64,000 nucleotides of DNA from Pseudomonas helleri (GTDB lineage Bacteria; Pseudomonadota; Gammaproteobacteria; Pseudomonadales; Pseudomonadaceae). The notes under the pieces are model-generated. The model was not told the DNA's origin and ran no database searches. It saw only the letters and a program-made list of their open reading frames with translations. The stretch spans positions 62,001 to 126,000 of the forward strand of contig NZ_WIWC01000001.1 in the NCBI RefSeq assembly GCF_009600315.1. The letters are read 5' to 3'. Both the position numbers and the translations under genes were made by a program. Within the stretch, counting starts at the first letter, position 1, and each line of letters opens with the position of its first letter. Below, one piece after another: positions 24,259-33,381 of the stretch.

Positions 24259-25713
24259 ATGGCTGCGACATCGGAGTTTGAAAACAGGCTGTTTATCGAC
24301 AACCAATGGGTGGACGCCGCCAACGGTGCCACCTTGGCGACTATCAATCCTTCCACCGGGCAGGTGCTGACCGAAGTGGCGGCCGCTGGCAGTGAGGATG
24401 TGGATCGCGCAGTGTGTGCAGCCCAGCGTGCCTTCGAGGGGCATTGGGGCGCCACTGACGGGGCTGAACGTGGGCGTTTGCTTTACCGACTGGCTGATTT
24501 GGTAGAGCGCGACGCGGCCTGGATCGCCCGGCTGGAAAGTATCGACAACGGCAAGCTCCTGGGCATGGCCCGGCAGGCCGACGTGCCGAATCTGGTGCGC
24601 ACCCTGCGTTATTTTGCCGGCCACGCCGACAAGCTCGACGGGCGCAGCATCGCGGTGCCGGACATGTTTGGCCGTCCCGTGCTGGCGTACACCGTGCGTG
24701 AGCCGCTGGGGGTGATCGGCGCCATCGCGGCTTACAACGCACCGACCCTGTATGTCGGCTGGAAGGCCGCCGCCGCCTTGGCGGCGGGTAATACCCTGGT
24801 GTTCAAACCCGCCGAAGAGGCGCCGCTGTCGACTTTGCACATCGCCAGTCTGGTGGCCGAAGCCGGTTTTCCTGCCGGAGTATTCAATGTCGTGCCGGGC
24901 GCAGGGCCGATTGCCGGTAGCGCGCTGGCGCAGCATCGGCACGTGGCCAAACTGAGTTTTACCGGCAGCGGTGCCGTGGGGCGGGTGCTCGCGGCTCAGG
25001 CCGCAGAAAGCCTTAAACCACTGACGCTGGAACTGGGCGGCAAGGCGGCTCAACTGGTGCTGGACAGTGCGGATCTGGCGCTGTCGGCTGAGACGTTGGC
25101 GATGGGTTTTTTGGCCAATCAGGGGCAAATCTGCGCAGCCGGCACCCGGCTTCTGGTGCATCGCAGCCGGGTTGATGAGCTGGTGGAACGCCTGCTGGCG
25201 ATTATTGAAGCTCAAGTGCTGGGGGATGCGTTGGAACCGCTGTCGACGCTGGGGCCGGTCATCAGTGAGCGCGCGCGGGAGCGGATTCTCCAGCATTGCC
25301 GCGCAGGTGAAGCGCAAGGCGCGCACAAAGTGTGCGGCGGCCAGGCCGTGGATCGCCCCGGTTTCTTTGTAGAGCCGACGTTATTTGTGGCGGATAACCA
25401 GATGTCGATTGCCCGTCAGGAGATCTTTGGACCTGTGGCCTGCGTGATTCCTTTTGATGACATCGACCACGCAGTGGCGATGGCCAACGACAGCCCGTTT
25501 GGCCTGAGTGCCGGGATTTTCACCCGCGAACTCAGCGAAGGTCATCGCATTGCCCGGCAATTACGCACCGGTGCGGTGTGGCTCAACGGGTTCGGCCTGA
25601 TTGATCCGGCCCTGCCCTGGGGCGGCATTAAAGGCAGCGGTTACGGGCGCGAAAATGGCCCTAATGCGCTGGATGACGTGACCCATGAAAAGGTCGTGAC
25701 CGCCTTGCTCTGA
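24259..25713 (+). CDS. NAD(P)-dependent aldehyde dehydrogenase
   Basis: A 484-residue ALDH-superfamily enzyme with Glu258 (LELGGKAAQLV) and the nucleophile Cys292 (NQGQICAAGTR). Cofactor-fold segments such as FTGSGAVGRVLA are intact. AGGAG precedes the ATG. Lying between a ring-cleavage dioxygenase and a hydrolase, it probably oxidises a semialdehyde released by ring opening (2-hydroxymuconic semialdehyde type). The exact substrate cannot be read from the sequence. Confidence 0.93.
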   Translation: MAATSEFENRLFIDNQWVDAANGATLATINPSTGQVLTEVAAAGSEDVDRAVCAAQRAFEGHWGATDGAERGRLLYRLADLVERDAAWIARLESIDNGKLLGMARQADVPNLVRTLRYFAGHADKLDGRSIAVPDMFGRPVLAYTVREPLGVIGAIAAYNAPTLYVGWKAAAALAAGNTLVFKPAEEAPLSTLHIASLVAEAGFPAGVFNVVPGAGPIAGSALAQHRHVAKLSFTGSGAVGRVLAAQAAESLKPLTLELGGKAAQLVLDSADLALSAETLAMGFLANQGQICAAGTRLLVHRSRVDELVERLLAIIEAQVLGDALEPLSTLGPVISERARERILQHCRAGEAQGAHKVCGGQAVDRPGFFVEPTLFVADNQMSIARQEIFGPVACVIPFDDIDHAVAMANDSPFGLSAGIFTRELSEGHRIARQLRTGAVWLNGFGLIDPALPWGGIKGSGYGRENGPNALDDVTHEKVVTALL

Positions 25714-25754
25714 GCAGTTGCTCAATCCCACTCTTGAACATCGAGGAAAGTGAA

Positions 25755-26624
25755 ATGCAGACCCACGTCTCAATTCCATCGGACGGCCTTGAGCTGGCCG
25801 CCGTGCTGCACGTACCCGACGGCGCGCAAGGCGGGTTGCCTGCCATCGTCGTCATGCACGGATTTGGCGGTAACAAGGACGGCGAAACCCACCTGATAGA
25901 AGCACTAATGTATGAAAACCTCGGCTATGTCGTGTTGCGTTTTGACATGCGTGGCTGCGGTGAAAGCGGTGGCGTGCCGGGCAGGATCATCTGTCAGGAT
26001 CAAGTGGCCGATGTGCGTAACGTCGTCACCTGGTTGCGGGCCTGCCCGTACGTGGCACAGGGCCGGGTATTGCTCAGCGGTCAGAGTTTCGGGGCGGCAG
26101 TGGGACTCTTTGCCGGTGCCGTTGATGACCGCGTGGCTGGGGTCATTGCCATTGGCGGGTGGGGCGACGGGTTGCAAAAGTCCCGCGATCAACATGCGAC
26201 ACCTCAGGCGTGGGCGCGCTTCAGCGAACTGATGGCGCAGGGCCAACGCCACCGCGAACAGACAGGCCAGTCATTGTGGGTTGAACGCTGGGACATTGTG
26301 CCGGTGCCCGAGTCGCTGCGCAGTCACCTGCCGCCGGGTTCGGTGATGACGTTCAGCGCTGAGACGATGGCCAGCATTTGCAGTTTCCGACCACGGGACG
26401 TGATCGACCAATTGGCGCCACGGCCGTTGTTGTTGGTGCATTCGGCGAGCGACAGCGTGACCCCGACCGCTCAGGCCATTGGGGTGTTCGAAGCCGCAGG
26501 GAAAGGCGCGGAACTGGTGTTGTTGACGGACGTTGATCACTTCCCGTTTGCCGACGGCGGCACCCGGTTGCGGTCAATTGTCGAAGGCTGGCTGGCGAGG
26601 TATTTCCCACTGCAAAGCTGCTAA
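25755..26624 (+). CDS. Alpha/beta hydrolase
   Basis: A 289-residue alpha/beta hydrolase with an HGFGG oxyanion motif, nucleophile Ser in LLSGQSFGAA, Asp in HSASDSVTP and His in DVDHFPFADG. The ATG at 25755 has GAGGAAAG in front of it; an upstream TTG in frame is unlikely. It closes the rightward dioxygenase operon and probably hydrolyses a C-C or ester bond in a cleavage product. A hairpin follows before the convergent FAH gene. Confidence 0.9.
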   Translation: MQTHVSIPSDGLELAAVLHVPDGAQGGLPAIVVMHGFGGNKDGETHLIEALMYENLGYVVLRFDMRGCGESGGVPGRIICQDQVADVRNVVTWLRACPYVAQGRVLLSGQSFGAAVGLFAGAVDDRVAGVIAIGGWGDGLQKSRDQHATPQAWARFSELMAQGQRHREQTGQSLWVERWDIVPVPESLRSHLPPGSVMTFSAETMASICSFRPRDVIDQLAPRPLLLVHSASDSVTPTAQAIGVFEAAGKGAELVLLTDVDHFPFADGGTRLRSIVEGWLARYFPLQSC

Positions 26625-26630
26625 TCCAAG

Positions 26631-26663
26631 GGGCAACAAGGGGGCCAAGTCTCCTTGTTGCCC
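26631..26663. terminator. Hairpin between convergent operons
   Basis: An 11-bp stem (26631-26641 with 26653-26663) with an 11-base loop separates the two halves of the catabolic cluster. No T run follows on the plus strand, so it may be a weak or bidirectional terminator. Confidence 0.55.
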
Positions 26664-26684
26664 TGCGGGTCATGGATTGTTCAC

Positions 26685-27536
26685 TCAGACCTGCTCGGCC
26701 ATCACGCGGTTTTCGATGTGCCCCAACTGGTCGATCTCTGCACGTACCACATCCCCCACCTCTAACAATTTGCCCAGTGCGACGCCCACCCCCGACGGGG
26801 TGCCGGTGGCGAGAATGTCACCCGGTTCCAGGGTCATCACGGTAGAGAGGTATTCAATCTGCTGGTATATGTCGTAAATCATGTCGCCAGTGGTCATTTT
26901 CTGCCGCGTCTGGCCATTGACCGACAGGCGCATTTCCAGTTTCAGCGGATCGGCGATTTCGTCGGCGGTGGTCAACCAGGGGCCAATCGGGCCGTGACTG
27001 TCGAAGGACTTGCCCAAGGTAAAGGTGGGTGATCGTTTCTGCCAGTCGCGGGCACTGACATCGTTGGTCACCAGATAGCCGGCAATCACCGCCCGCGCAT
27101 CTTGCGCTTTGACGTTACGGCAGCGTTGACCAATGACCACACCGAGTTCGATCTCGTAGTCCAGTTGTTCGACCACGTTCGGGTAGATGATGGGGTCGTA
27201 AGGGCCGGTGAGGCACGACACCTGTTTGTTGAACCACAGTTGGCTGGTGGGGATGGGAATACCCGCCGCCCGTGCTTCCTCTGAGTGCGCTTTGTAGTTC
27301 AGGCCGATGGCCAGGTACTTTTGCGGATCGTTGATCGGGGTTTCGAGGCGCACTTGGTCGAGCGGGTAAGCGGGGGCTGAAACGGCTTCCAGTGCCGGAC
27401 GCAGGGTGTTCAGTACGCTGAGCATGTGGCGCATGGAGTCGGTGACCCCGGCCACCCCAGACAGGTCAATCACGCGGTCGCCACTGAGTTTGCCAATGCG
27501 GGTGCGCCCGCTCTCTGTAAATCGAACGATTTTCAT
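26685..27536 (-). CDS. Fumarylacetoacetate hydrolase family protein
   Basis: A 283-residue FAH-fold enzyme. The N-terminal ~55 residues form the small beta domain (MKIVRFTESGRTRIGKLSG). The catalytic domain has the metal ligands in LDYEIELGVVIGQ and the C-terminal GDILATGTPSGVG loop. Members act as hydratases, decarboxylases or C-C hydrolases on 2-oxo acids in meta-cleavage pathways, which fits the cluster. The Shine-Dalgarno before the ATG is weak. It is the last gene of the leftward operon that runs from 30888. Confidence 0.92.
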   Translation of the reverse strand: MKIVRFTESGRTRIGKLSGDRVIDLSGVAGVTDSMRHMLSVLNTLRPALEAVSAPAYPLDQVRLETPINDPQKYLAIGLNYKAHSEEARAAGIPIPTSQLWFNKQVSCLTGPYDPIIYPNVVEQLDYEIELGVVIGQRCRNVKAQDARAVIAGYLVTNDVSARDWQKRSPTFTLGKSFDSHGPIGPWLTTADEIADPLKLEMRLSVNGQTRQKMTTGDMIYDIYQQIEYLSTVMTLEPGDILATGTPSGVGVALGKLLEVGDVVRAEIDQLGHIENRVMAEQV

Positions 27537-27578
27537 GGGTATGTACCATTTTTTTAGGGGGTTGATTGAAGCGTGCAG

Positions 27579-27998
27579 TCAGGATTCGCGGGTGACCGTG
27601 AGTTGGAAATGGAGGAACTTCCAGCCTTCCTGCGTGAGGTATACGACTTGGGTGACAAAACCGTGCATCTGCTCTTCTCCACCGTCGGCGCCGCGCAGGT
27701 GATTGATGATCGGGCCACTGAGCACCGCCAGAGCAGCTGTACCCTGAACGTGCAACGGGCCGCGTTCGATGGCGAGAAAGCCGCGCTTGCGGGCGATGTG
27801 GGCCAGTAACTGCGACTTGTCGTGAACTAGGCCTGTGCTGTGAACATGGATCAGCTCGTCGTCGAACAGGCTGTGCAGGGTGTCGAGATCCACGTCTACC
27901 AAGGCCTTTTGGCGCCGCCGTTCCAGCTCGAAAATGGCCTGAATCATCTCGGGGTTGCACAGACTCGCGTGGGTGCCGTTTTCAGATAAGGCCTTCAT
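27579..27998 (-). CDS. NTF2-like / DUF4440-type protein
   Basis: A protein of about 139 residues. The segment IFELERRRQKALVDVDLDTLHSLFDDELIHVHSTG and the later beta strands (GFVTQVVYLTQEGWKFLHFQLT) are typical of SnoaL/DUF4440 NTF2-like folds. The ATG at 27998 lies inside the end of the SDR gene (17-bp overlap). Such proteins are often isomerases, dehydratases or carriers in ring-degradation clusters. No catalytic residue can be assigned with confidence. Confidence 0.8.
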   Translation of the reverse strand: MKALSENGTHASLCNPEMIQAIFELERRRQKALVDVDLDTLHSLFDDELIHVHSTGLVHDKSQLLAHIARKRGFLAIERGPLHVQGTAALAVLSGPIINHLRGADGGEEQMHGFVTQVVYLTQEGWKFLHFQLTVTRES

Positions 27999-28764
27999 AG
28001 GAACCGCCGTCCAGTTGCAGGTTTTGTCCTGAGATGTAGCTGGCTTGATGGCTGCACAGGAAGGCGCAGGCATCGCCAAACTCTTCGGGGCGGCCAAGGC
28101 GTTTGGCGGCGATGGAGGAGGCGATTTGCTGGCGCGCTTGCTCGCGGCTGATGCCGTGTTCATGGATCAGGCGCTGGGCCATGAATTCCTGACGCGGCGT
28201 GTCGATTCGCTCCGGCAGCAGGTTGTTGAGGGTCACGTTGTCGGCGACCACTTCAAGGCTGATCGCTTTGCTGATGGCGGTCAGTGCCGTGCGCGCCGAA
28301 GTCGACAGGCCCATGATGTAGTGCGGGGATTTGACCATCGCCGAGGTGATATTGATGATGCGGCCGAAACCTCTGGCCCGCATGCCCGGAATATAGGCTC
28401 GCATCAATTGCACGGCCGCAATCATGTTCGCTTGCAGGGCGCCCAGCAGTGCATTTTCGTCCCAATCTTCGAGGCCACCGGGCGCGGGGCCGGCATTGTT
28501 GTTGACCAGAATATCCAGCTCGGGCAGGGCCGAGATAATACGCTGGCGGCCCTGCGTGGTGTTCAGGTCGGCCGCCAGTGTGGACACACGTGCGCCCGGC
28601 ACTTCGTTGCGCAGTTGATCCGCCGCATGCGCCAACTTTTCGGCGTCGCGGCCGTTGAGCGTCACCGCCACGCCTTCGCGGGCGAGTGAGCGGGCGCAGG
28701 CAAAGCCCAGCCCTTGCGATGAGGCCGATACAAAGGCTTTTCGCCCCTTGATGCCTAAGTCCAT
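27982..28764 (-). CDS. Atypical SDR-family oxidoreductase
   Basis: A 260-residue short-chain dehydrogenase/reductase resembling the BKR-like subgroup with imperfect motifs. The cofactor loop reads SASSQGLGFA instead of TGxxxGxG. Ser141 of the catalytic triad is present (NITSAM), but the usual Tyr and Lys positions read Ser154 and Arg158 (GLSTSARTA). NNNAG is conserved. Thus it may not reduce ketones in the standard way. The start is the ATG at 28764, seven bases after AAGGA. It is in the leftward catabolic operon and overlaps the NTF2-like gene. Confidence 0.9.
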   Translation of the reverse strand: MDLGIKGRKAFVSASSQGLGFACARSLAREGVAVTLNGRDAEKLAHAADQLRNEVPGARVSTLAADLNTTQGRQRIISALPELDILVNNNAGPAPGGLEDWDENALLGALQANMIAAVQLMRAYIPGMRARGFGRIINITSAMVKSPHYIMGLSTSARTALTAISKAISLEVVADNVTLNNLLPERIDTPRQEFMAQRLIHEHGISREQARQQIASSIAAKRLGRPEEFGDACAFLCSHQASYISGQNLQLDGGSYEGLI

Positions 28765-28796
28765 ACCGTATTCCTTCAATTCAGGGTGGGTGACGC

Positions 28797-30140
28797 TCAG
28801 TGCGTGTGGTCGTGGTCGTGGGGATGGCTGTGATCATGGTCTTGCGGGTGGTCGTGGCTGTGGCCATGACCGCCTGCCGCGTGCGCGGCCATGTGGGTCG
28901 AACCCTGGCGGTGTTCCTTGAGGTAATGCTGGCGCAGCAAATCCTTGCCGTAGTCATTGCCGTTGGGTGTGCGCACCACCGTGTGGATGTGGTACTTGGC
29001 CGGGGTGTCGTTGCTCAGCCAGACCCCGCAGTGGTGATCGAACTCGACCATCAGCAGCGGGCTGTGGACGCGGTAATAGAACGCATCGTCATCGCCGTGA
29101 CCGCCGATCCAGCTGAACCAGGTACGTTCCAGCATCGACTCGACCTGACGCAGACGCGTGTCCCGCGGGCCTTGGGGCAAGTAGTCGATAAAGGCGTCAA
29201 CAATCTTGAGCAATTGCGCCTGCTGGCCGGACGAGAATTGCGCAGCACACACCCCTTCATGCGGGATCACCCGGTTGTCTCTGTAGGCGGCGCCTTGCTG
29301 GCGCTCATCGGCAAAATGCCAGCGGCCTTCGGGCATTGCCGGGTCTTTGAGGTGCTTGAAGGTGGTGGCATGCGCTTGCAAGTGGGGGGGCAGGGACTGC
29401 ATCAGTTGCAGGCCGAAACTCTCTTCGTTGTCGAATAACGAAAAGGCTCCGTGGGGGCCACGGTCAATGATGGTCGGCTCGGCCCCCATAAAGGTGGGTG
29501 AAATCACCATTTGCCCACCGATCATCATGCAGTTCAGGGCCAGATGATGGCCGTACAGGTTCCACCCCCAAGGCTCGGTGGCGGACGGGGTGCCGAACAG
29601 CAAAAAATGATAGCTCCACTCGTTCATGATGTTGCGCAGATCGTACAGCTCGCCCAAGTACAGGTTGGCAATGCGACAGCGCTCGGTCTTGAGATAACCC
29701 TCGGCGCTCATACTGGCGCGTACCAGGTTCATGACGGCTTCTCGGGCCTGGCTTGAGAGGTAATCGAGGCGCACGCCGTTGGCGTTCATCGGGAACTCGG
29801 GGTTGTACCAGTCGCGCCATTGATGCGCGTCGATCGGGTATTGCAGGGCCCGCCGTTCGCCTTCATTGAGCAGGGTCAACAACCTCTGTGCGGCGCTGAT
29901 CGCAGGCACGGGATTGAAGCCTTCATCGGCGAGGTGAAACAGCCCCGGTTCGACCTCGCCATTTGAGGTAATGCCTGTATAGGGGTGCTGGTAAAGCGCC
30001 TGCCACGTATCAATCAGGGCGCGTGCCTTGTCCGAGGCGATAATCGGTTTGGCGTATTCGAACGGGTCCAGTCCCCGGGCATTGACCAGCCGGGGTGAGT
30101 CCAGTGCCAGCAGGTTGTCGCGAAAATTCTTGCTGCTCAT
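28797..30140 (-). CDS. DUF3500 protein with histidine-rich tail
   Basis: A 447-residue protein that I recognise as the DUF3500 family, with conserved segments such as MNEWSYHFLLFGTPS, WGWNLYGHHL and the late FDHHCGVW. Function is not established for this family. The last 25 residues contain 11 histidines alternating with Asp, Gly or Ser, a likely metal-binding tail that could store or deliver iron or nickel to a metalloenzyme such as the dioxygenase. That role is a guess. It sits in the leftward operon between the dienelactone hydrolase and the SDR. Confidence 0.85.
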   Translation of the reverse strand: MSSKNFRDNLLALDSPRLVNARGLDPFEYAKPIIASDKARALIDTWQALYQHPYTGITSNGEVEPGLFHLADEGFNPVPAISAAQRLLTLLNEGERRALQYPIDAHQWRDWYNPEFPMNANGVRLDYLSSQAREAVMNLVRASMSAEGYLKTERCRIANLYLGELYDLRNIMNEWSYHFLLFGTPSATEPWGWNLYGHHLALNCMMIGGQMVISPTFMGAEPTIIDRGPHGAFSLFDNEESFGLQLMQSLPPHLQAHATTFKHLKDPAMPEGRWHFADERQQGAAYRDNRVIPHEGVCAAQFSSGQQAQLLKIVDAFIDYLPQGPRDTRLRQVESMLERTWFSWIGGHGDDDAFYYRVHSPLLMVEFDHHCGVWLSNDTPAKYHIHTVVRTPNGNDYGKDLLRQHYLKEHRQGSTHMAAHAAGGHGHSHDHPQDHDHSHPHDHDHTH

Positions 30141-30153
30141 GGCGTACCAGACC

Positions 30154-30888
30154 TCACTGCGGGTGCGGGATGACTTCGTTGAGAAAACGCTCTAGGGCGG
30201 CCCAGGCACGCTGGTCGCTTTGCGGGTGATACGCGATGACTTCAGGCCGGTTGGCGCGGTCAGAGTCGGGTCGGGTGAACCCGTGTTTGGTATGCCCGTA
30301 CAGGTCGGTTTCCCAGTCAATGCCCGCGTCGTTCAGGCTGTTTTGCAGGGCCAGCAGGCGTGGCATGGCGGCCATGGGGTCTTCGAAGCCGGTCAGGATC
30401 AGGGCTTTGCTCGCAACCGGGGTGTGCGTCCAGGGTTCGCCCACCAGATCCAGGCCGCCATGAATGCTCACAGCGCCTTTTACGTCGCCGACCAGGCGAA
30501 GGTATTCAAGGGCGGATGCGCCACCGAAGCAGTAGCCGATGATGACCAGCCGCGAAGGGTCGACGCCCGGTTGCGCGGCCAGGGTTTCACGCGCGGCGTG
30601 CAGGCGATTCATCCAGGTTTTTCGGTCGCTGGCAAAGCGCCCGATCATCGGCCCGATCTCACTGTCGTCGCGCAGTTGCAGACCGTCGCCCCAGACATCG
30701 GCAGCCAGCGTGGCATAGCCGGCCTTGGCCAGACGTTCGGCAATGCCCTTGAAAAAATCACTGAGCCCAAACGCATCATGGATCAGCAAGACGCCGGGGC
30801 AATGACCTTGTGCGGGTTGGCAGAAATAGCCGACCAGTCGCGCCGTTTCGTCACCGTATTCAAGGGGGGTGCTGAGGATGTGTGTCAC
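30154..30888 (-). CDS. Dienelactone hydrolase family protein
   Basis: A 244-residue enzyme of the carboxymethylenebutenolidase type. The nucleophile is the cysteine in GYCFGG, with Asp in TGFEDPMA and His in GHTKHGF. I chose a GTG start at 30888 (VTHILSTPLEYG), which has GGAG seven bases upstream; the much longer open frame to the right has no family similarity. It is the first gene of the leftward operon ending with the FAH gene. Dienelactone hydrolysis to maleylacetate-like products fits the cluster. Confidence 0.88.
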   Translation of the reverse strand: MTHILSTPLEYGDETARLVGYFCQPAQGHCPGVLLIHDAFGLSDFFKGIAERLAKAGYATLAADVWGDGLQLRDDSEIGPMIGRFASDRKTWMNRLHAARETLAAQPGVDPSRLVIIGYCFGGASALEYLRLVGDVKGAVSIHGGLDLVGEPWTHTPVASKALILTGFEDPMAAMPRLLALQNSLNDAGIDWETDLYGHTKHGFTRPDSDRANRPEVIAYHPQSDQRAWAALERFLNEVIPHPQ

Positions 30889-31041
30889 ACGCAGTCTCCA
30901 CTTTTTATTGTTGAAGGAACCTGTTTGCGTGCCAGAGGCATGCAGTGGCCACGATAGCGTGCGTATCAGAGCGCCCGAAGGCGCTTTCCGTCTGGTGGAC
31001 ATGAGTTGAGAGCGGGGGTGGGGCGGGGTTAAAAATGTTCG

Positions 31042-31323
31042 ATGATGACCCGACGCGAGGCGCTCAAGCACTACGACACCCAGCGCCGCGAGACGGCTAA
31101 CCGTGTAGTGCTGGCCAACCGTGGTGATGGCCCGGAAGTGGTGCGCCGTATTGTTGAAGAGCGCACCGCCGGGCAGCGCTTTGACGACATTGAGCAGGTG
31201 TTGCCTTATGCCGAAGCCGACGCCATTTTCAGTGAGTACCACCGACTGGCCGGCATGCAGCGGCCTCAACATGACGCGACACAAACCAGCCCGTTTGCGT
31301 CTGTGTTTATCCAGAGCGCGTAG
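31042..31323 (+). pseudogene. C-terminal remnant of a flavin-dependent monooxygenase
   Basis: This 93-codon frame resembles the C-terminal tail of FAD-binding-3 type flavoprotein hydroxylases (ALKHYDTQRRETANRVVLANRG, followed by RRIVEERTAGQRFDDI and a segment near AEADAIFSEYHRLAGM). The FAD-binding N-terminal 300 or so residues are absent; upstream lies unrelated sequence and the divergent hydrolase. It is best read as a 5'-deleted gene that may once have supplied the hydroxylation step of the catabolic cluster. No convincing Shine-Dalgarno is seen. Confidence 0.6.
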
Positions 31324-31337
31324 TTCCGGGAAGGGAG

Positions 31338-31365
31338 GCGAGGCTGCCCAAGCGGGCAGCCTCGC
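31338..31365. terminator. Strong hairpin after poxB
   Basis: A perfect 12-bp stem (31338-31349 with 31354-31365) with loop AAGC lies between the monooxygenase remnant and the end of poxB. There is no T run, so it may protect the 3' end of the mRNA or act as a weak bidirectional terminator. Confidence 0.55.
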
Positions 31366-31389
31366 TGTAGTTGCCTAAGCCCATGCCGA

Positions 31390-33111
31390 TCAACGCCACA
31401 GATTGACCTTGGCCAAATCAATCAACTCCCGTGCCCGGCCATCCATGACGGTTTTAAGCATAAACAGACTGAAACCTTTGGCCTGCTCAAAGGTTTTGGT
31501 GGGCGGCATCACCAACTCCTGTCGGGCACTCACGACATCCACCAGCACCGGGCCGTCATGGCTGAAGGCCTCGCGCAACGCCCCTTCAAGCTGTGCCGGA
31601 TGTTCGACCCGAATCCCCTTGACCCCCATCGCCTCAGCCATCGCTGCAAAGTTGGGGTTCTTAAGGTCGCAGCCCACATCGGGGAAGCCTGCTGCTTTCA
31701 TTTCCATTTCAACAAACCCCAGTGTGCCGTTATTGAGCACGATCACCTTGACCGGCAAGCCGACCTGACTGAGGGTCAGAAAATCGCCCATCATCATGGT
31801 AAAACCGCCATCACCCGACATGGAAATGACTTGGCGGTACGGGAACGCCGCCTGTGCGCCAATCGCCTGCAACATCGCGTTGGCCATCGAGCCGTGGTTG
31901 AACGAACCGACCAGTCGCCGTTTGCCATTCATCTTCAAATAGCGGGCAGCCCAGGCGGTGGGCGTGCCGACATCACAGGTGAAAATCGCATCTTCGGTGG
32001 CCAGTTCGTTGACCAGCCGATTGAGGTATTGCGGGTGGATGATCGAACTGTCCGGGCCGCTCTCGGCCAGCGCGTCAAGGTCTTCGCGGGCGACTTTGTA
32101 GTCGTCGAGTGCTTTGTCCAAATGCTCGCGGTCGGGGTTCTGATTGACCTTGGGCAGCACGGCTTGCAGCGTCAGCTTGACGTCGCCAATCAGTCCCAGC
32201 TCCAGCGGGCAGCGGTTGCCCAGTGCTTCGGGGCGCAGGTCGATTTGCGCGATATAGCCGTGCTCCGGGTAAAACTGCCGATAGGGAAAATTGGTGCCGA
32301 GCATCAGCAACGTGTCACAGCTCATCATCGCTTTGTAACCCGAGGCGAAACCGATCAGCCCGGTCATGCCGACGTCGTAGGGGTTGTCGTACTCGACATG
32401 CTCTTTACCGCGTAAGGCATGCACGATGGGCGCGTTGAGGCGATCAGCCAGTGCCAGAATTTCAGTATGCGCACCTGCGCAACCTGCGCCGCAAAGCAGC
32501 GTGACCTTTTTGCCGTTGTTGAGAAACGACGCCAACTTGTCGATATCACTCAGGGTGGGGCAAATCAGCGGTTGAGTCGGGGTAATCCAGTTCGGCACTT
32601 TGGCTTCGGTGGCTTGCAGCGCAACGTCGCCGGGAATCACCACCACCGCCACGCCGCGCTTGGCGATGGCCACGCGCATGGCGCGTTCCAGAATTTGCGG
32701 TAACTGCTCGGCATGGGACACCAACTCGACGTAATGGCTGCACTCCTTGAACAGGCTTTCTGGGTGGGTGGCCTGAAAGTAATCGATGCCGATTTCGCTG
32801 CTGGGAATGTGCGCGGCCAAGGCCAGCACGGGTACGCCACTGCGGTGAGCGTCGAACAGGCCATTGATGAGGTGCAGGTTGCCCGGCCCGCAACTGCCGG
32901 CGCAGACCGCCAGCTCGCCAGTCAGATGCGCTTCGGCACCGGCGGCAAATGCTGCTGACTCTTCATTGCGCATATGAATCCATTCAATCTGCTGCTGGCG
33001 GCGCAGCGAATCTGTAAAGGCATTCAATGAATCGCCCACGACGCCAAATACGCGCTTTACCCCGGCTTGCTGCAAGGTTTCGGTGATGAAATCGGCAACC
33101 GTTCTGCTCAT
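31390..33111 (-). CDS. poxB: Pyruvate dehydrogenase (ubiquinone), pyruvate oxidase
   Basis: A 573-residue ThDP/FAD enzyme that decarboxylates pyruvate to acetate and CO2 and passes electrons to ubiquinone at the membrane. The N-terminal ThDP domain opens [23 protein letters not shown] with the catalytic Glu in [11 protein letters not shown], and the C-terminal ThDP motif is [15 protein letters not shown] ... NNGTLGFVE. Length matches the E. coli enzyme. AAGGAG precedes the ATG. The C-terminal membrane-binding helix region seems present ([15 protein letters not shown]). Monocistronic. Confidence 0.93.
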   Translation of the reverse strand: MSRTVADFITETLQQAGVKRVFGVVGDSLNAFTDSLRRQQQIEWIHMRNEESAAFAAGAEAHLTGELAVCAGSCGPGNLHLINGLFDAHRSGVPVLALAAHIPSSEIGIDYFQATHPESLFKECSHYVELVSHAEQLPQILERAMRVAIAKRGVAVVVIPGDVALQATEAKVPNWITPTQPLICPTLSDIDKLASFLNNGKKVTLLCGAGCAGAHTEILALADRLNAPIVHALRGKEHVEYDNPYDVGMTGLIGFASGYKAMMSCDTLLMLGTNFPYRQFYPEHGYIAQIDLRPEALGNRCPLELGLIGDVKLTLQAVLPKVNQNPDREHLDKALDDYKVAREDLDALAESGPDSSIIHPQYLNRLVNELATEDAIFTCDVGTPTAWAARYLKMNGKRRLVGSFNHGSMANAMLQAIGAQAAFPYRQVISMSGDGGFTMMMGDFLTLSQVGLPVKVIVLNNGTLGFVEMEMKAAGFPDVGCDLKNPNFAAMAEAMGVKGIRVEHPAQLEGALREAFSHDGPVLVDVVSARQELVMPPTKTFEQAKGFSLFMLKTVMDGRARELIDLAKVNLWR

Positions 33112-33381
33112 GGGGGAGGCTCCTTGAAGGTAGAAATCGGGTGGCTTGAGTCAGGTTAAAAACCGTTGCCAAGCAGGATAGACACTGCATGCGACCACGC
33201 CGGTTTTTAAAACGTTCGATGAAGATGTGTTCATGTCGAACCCACCATATCTGGAGCATGCGCCGAAGGGATCTGACAGAGCATTGGAAAAAGAGGGACG
33301 ATTTATAAACAGAGAATTCCTACATAAAAGTAGTGAGTTATCCGCTAGCTTGCGCTCTTAAATCAGAGGGGGGAACAGCGA

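Noticed and set aside
24229..25326. A 365-codon open frame antisense to the aldehyde dehydrogenase.
   Set aside because: It is a shadow of a well-supported ALDH gene: no Shine-Dalgarno, and composition reflects third-position bias of the true gene.
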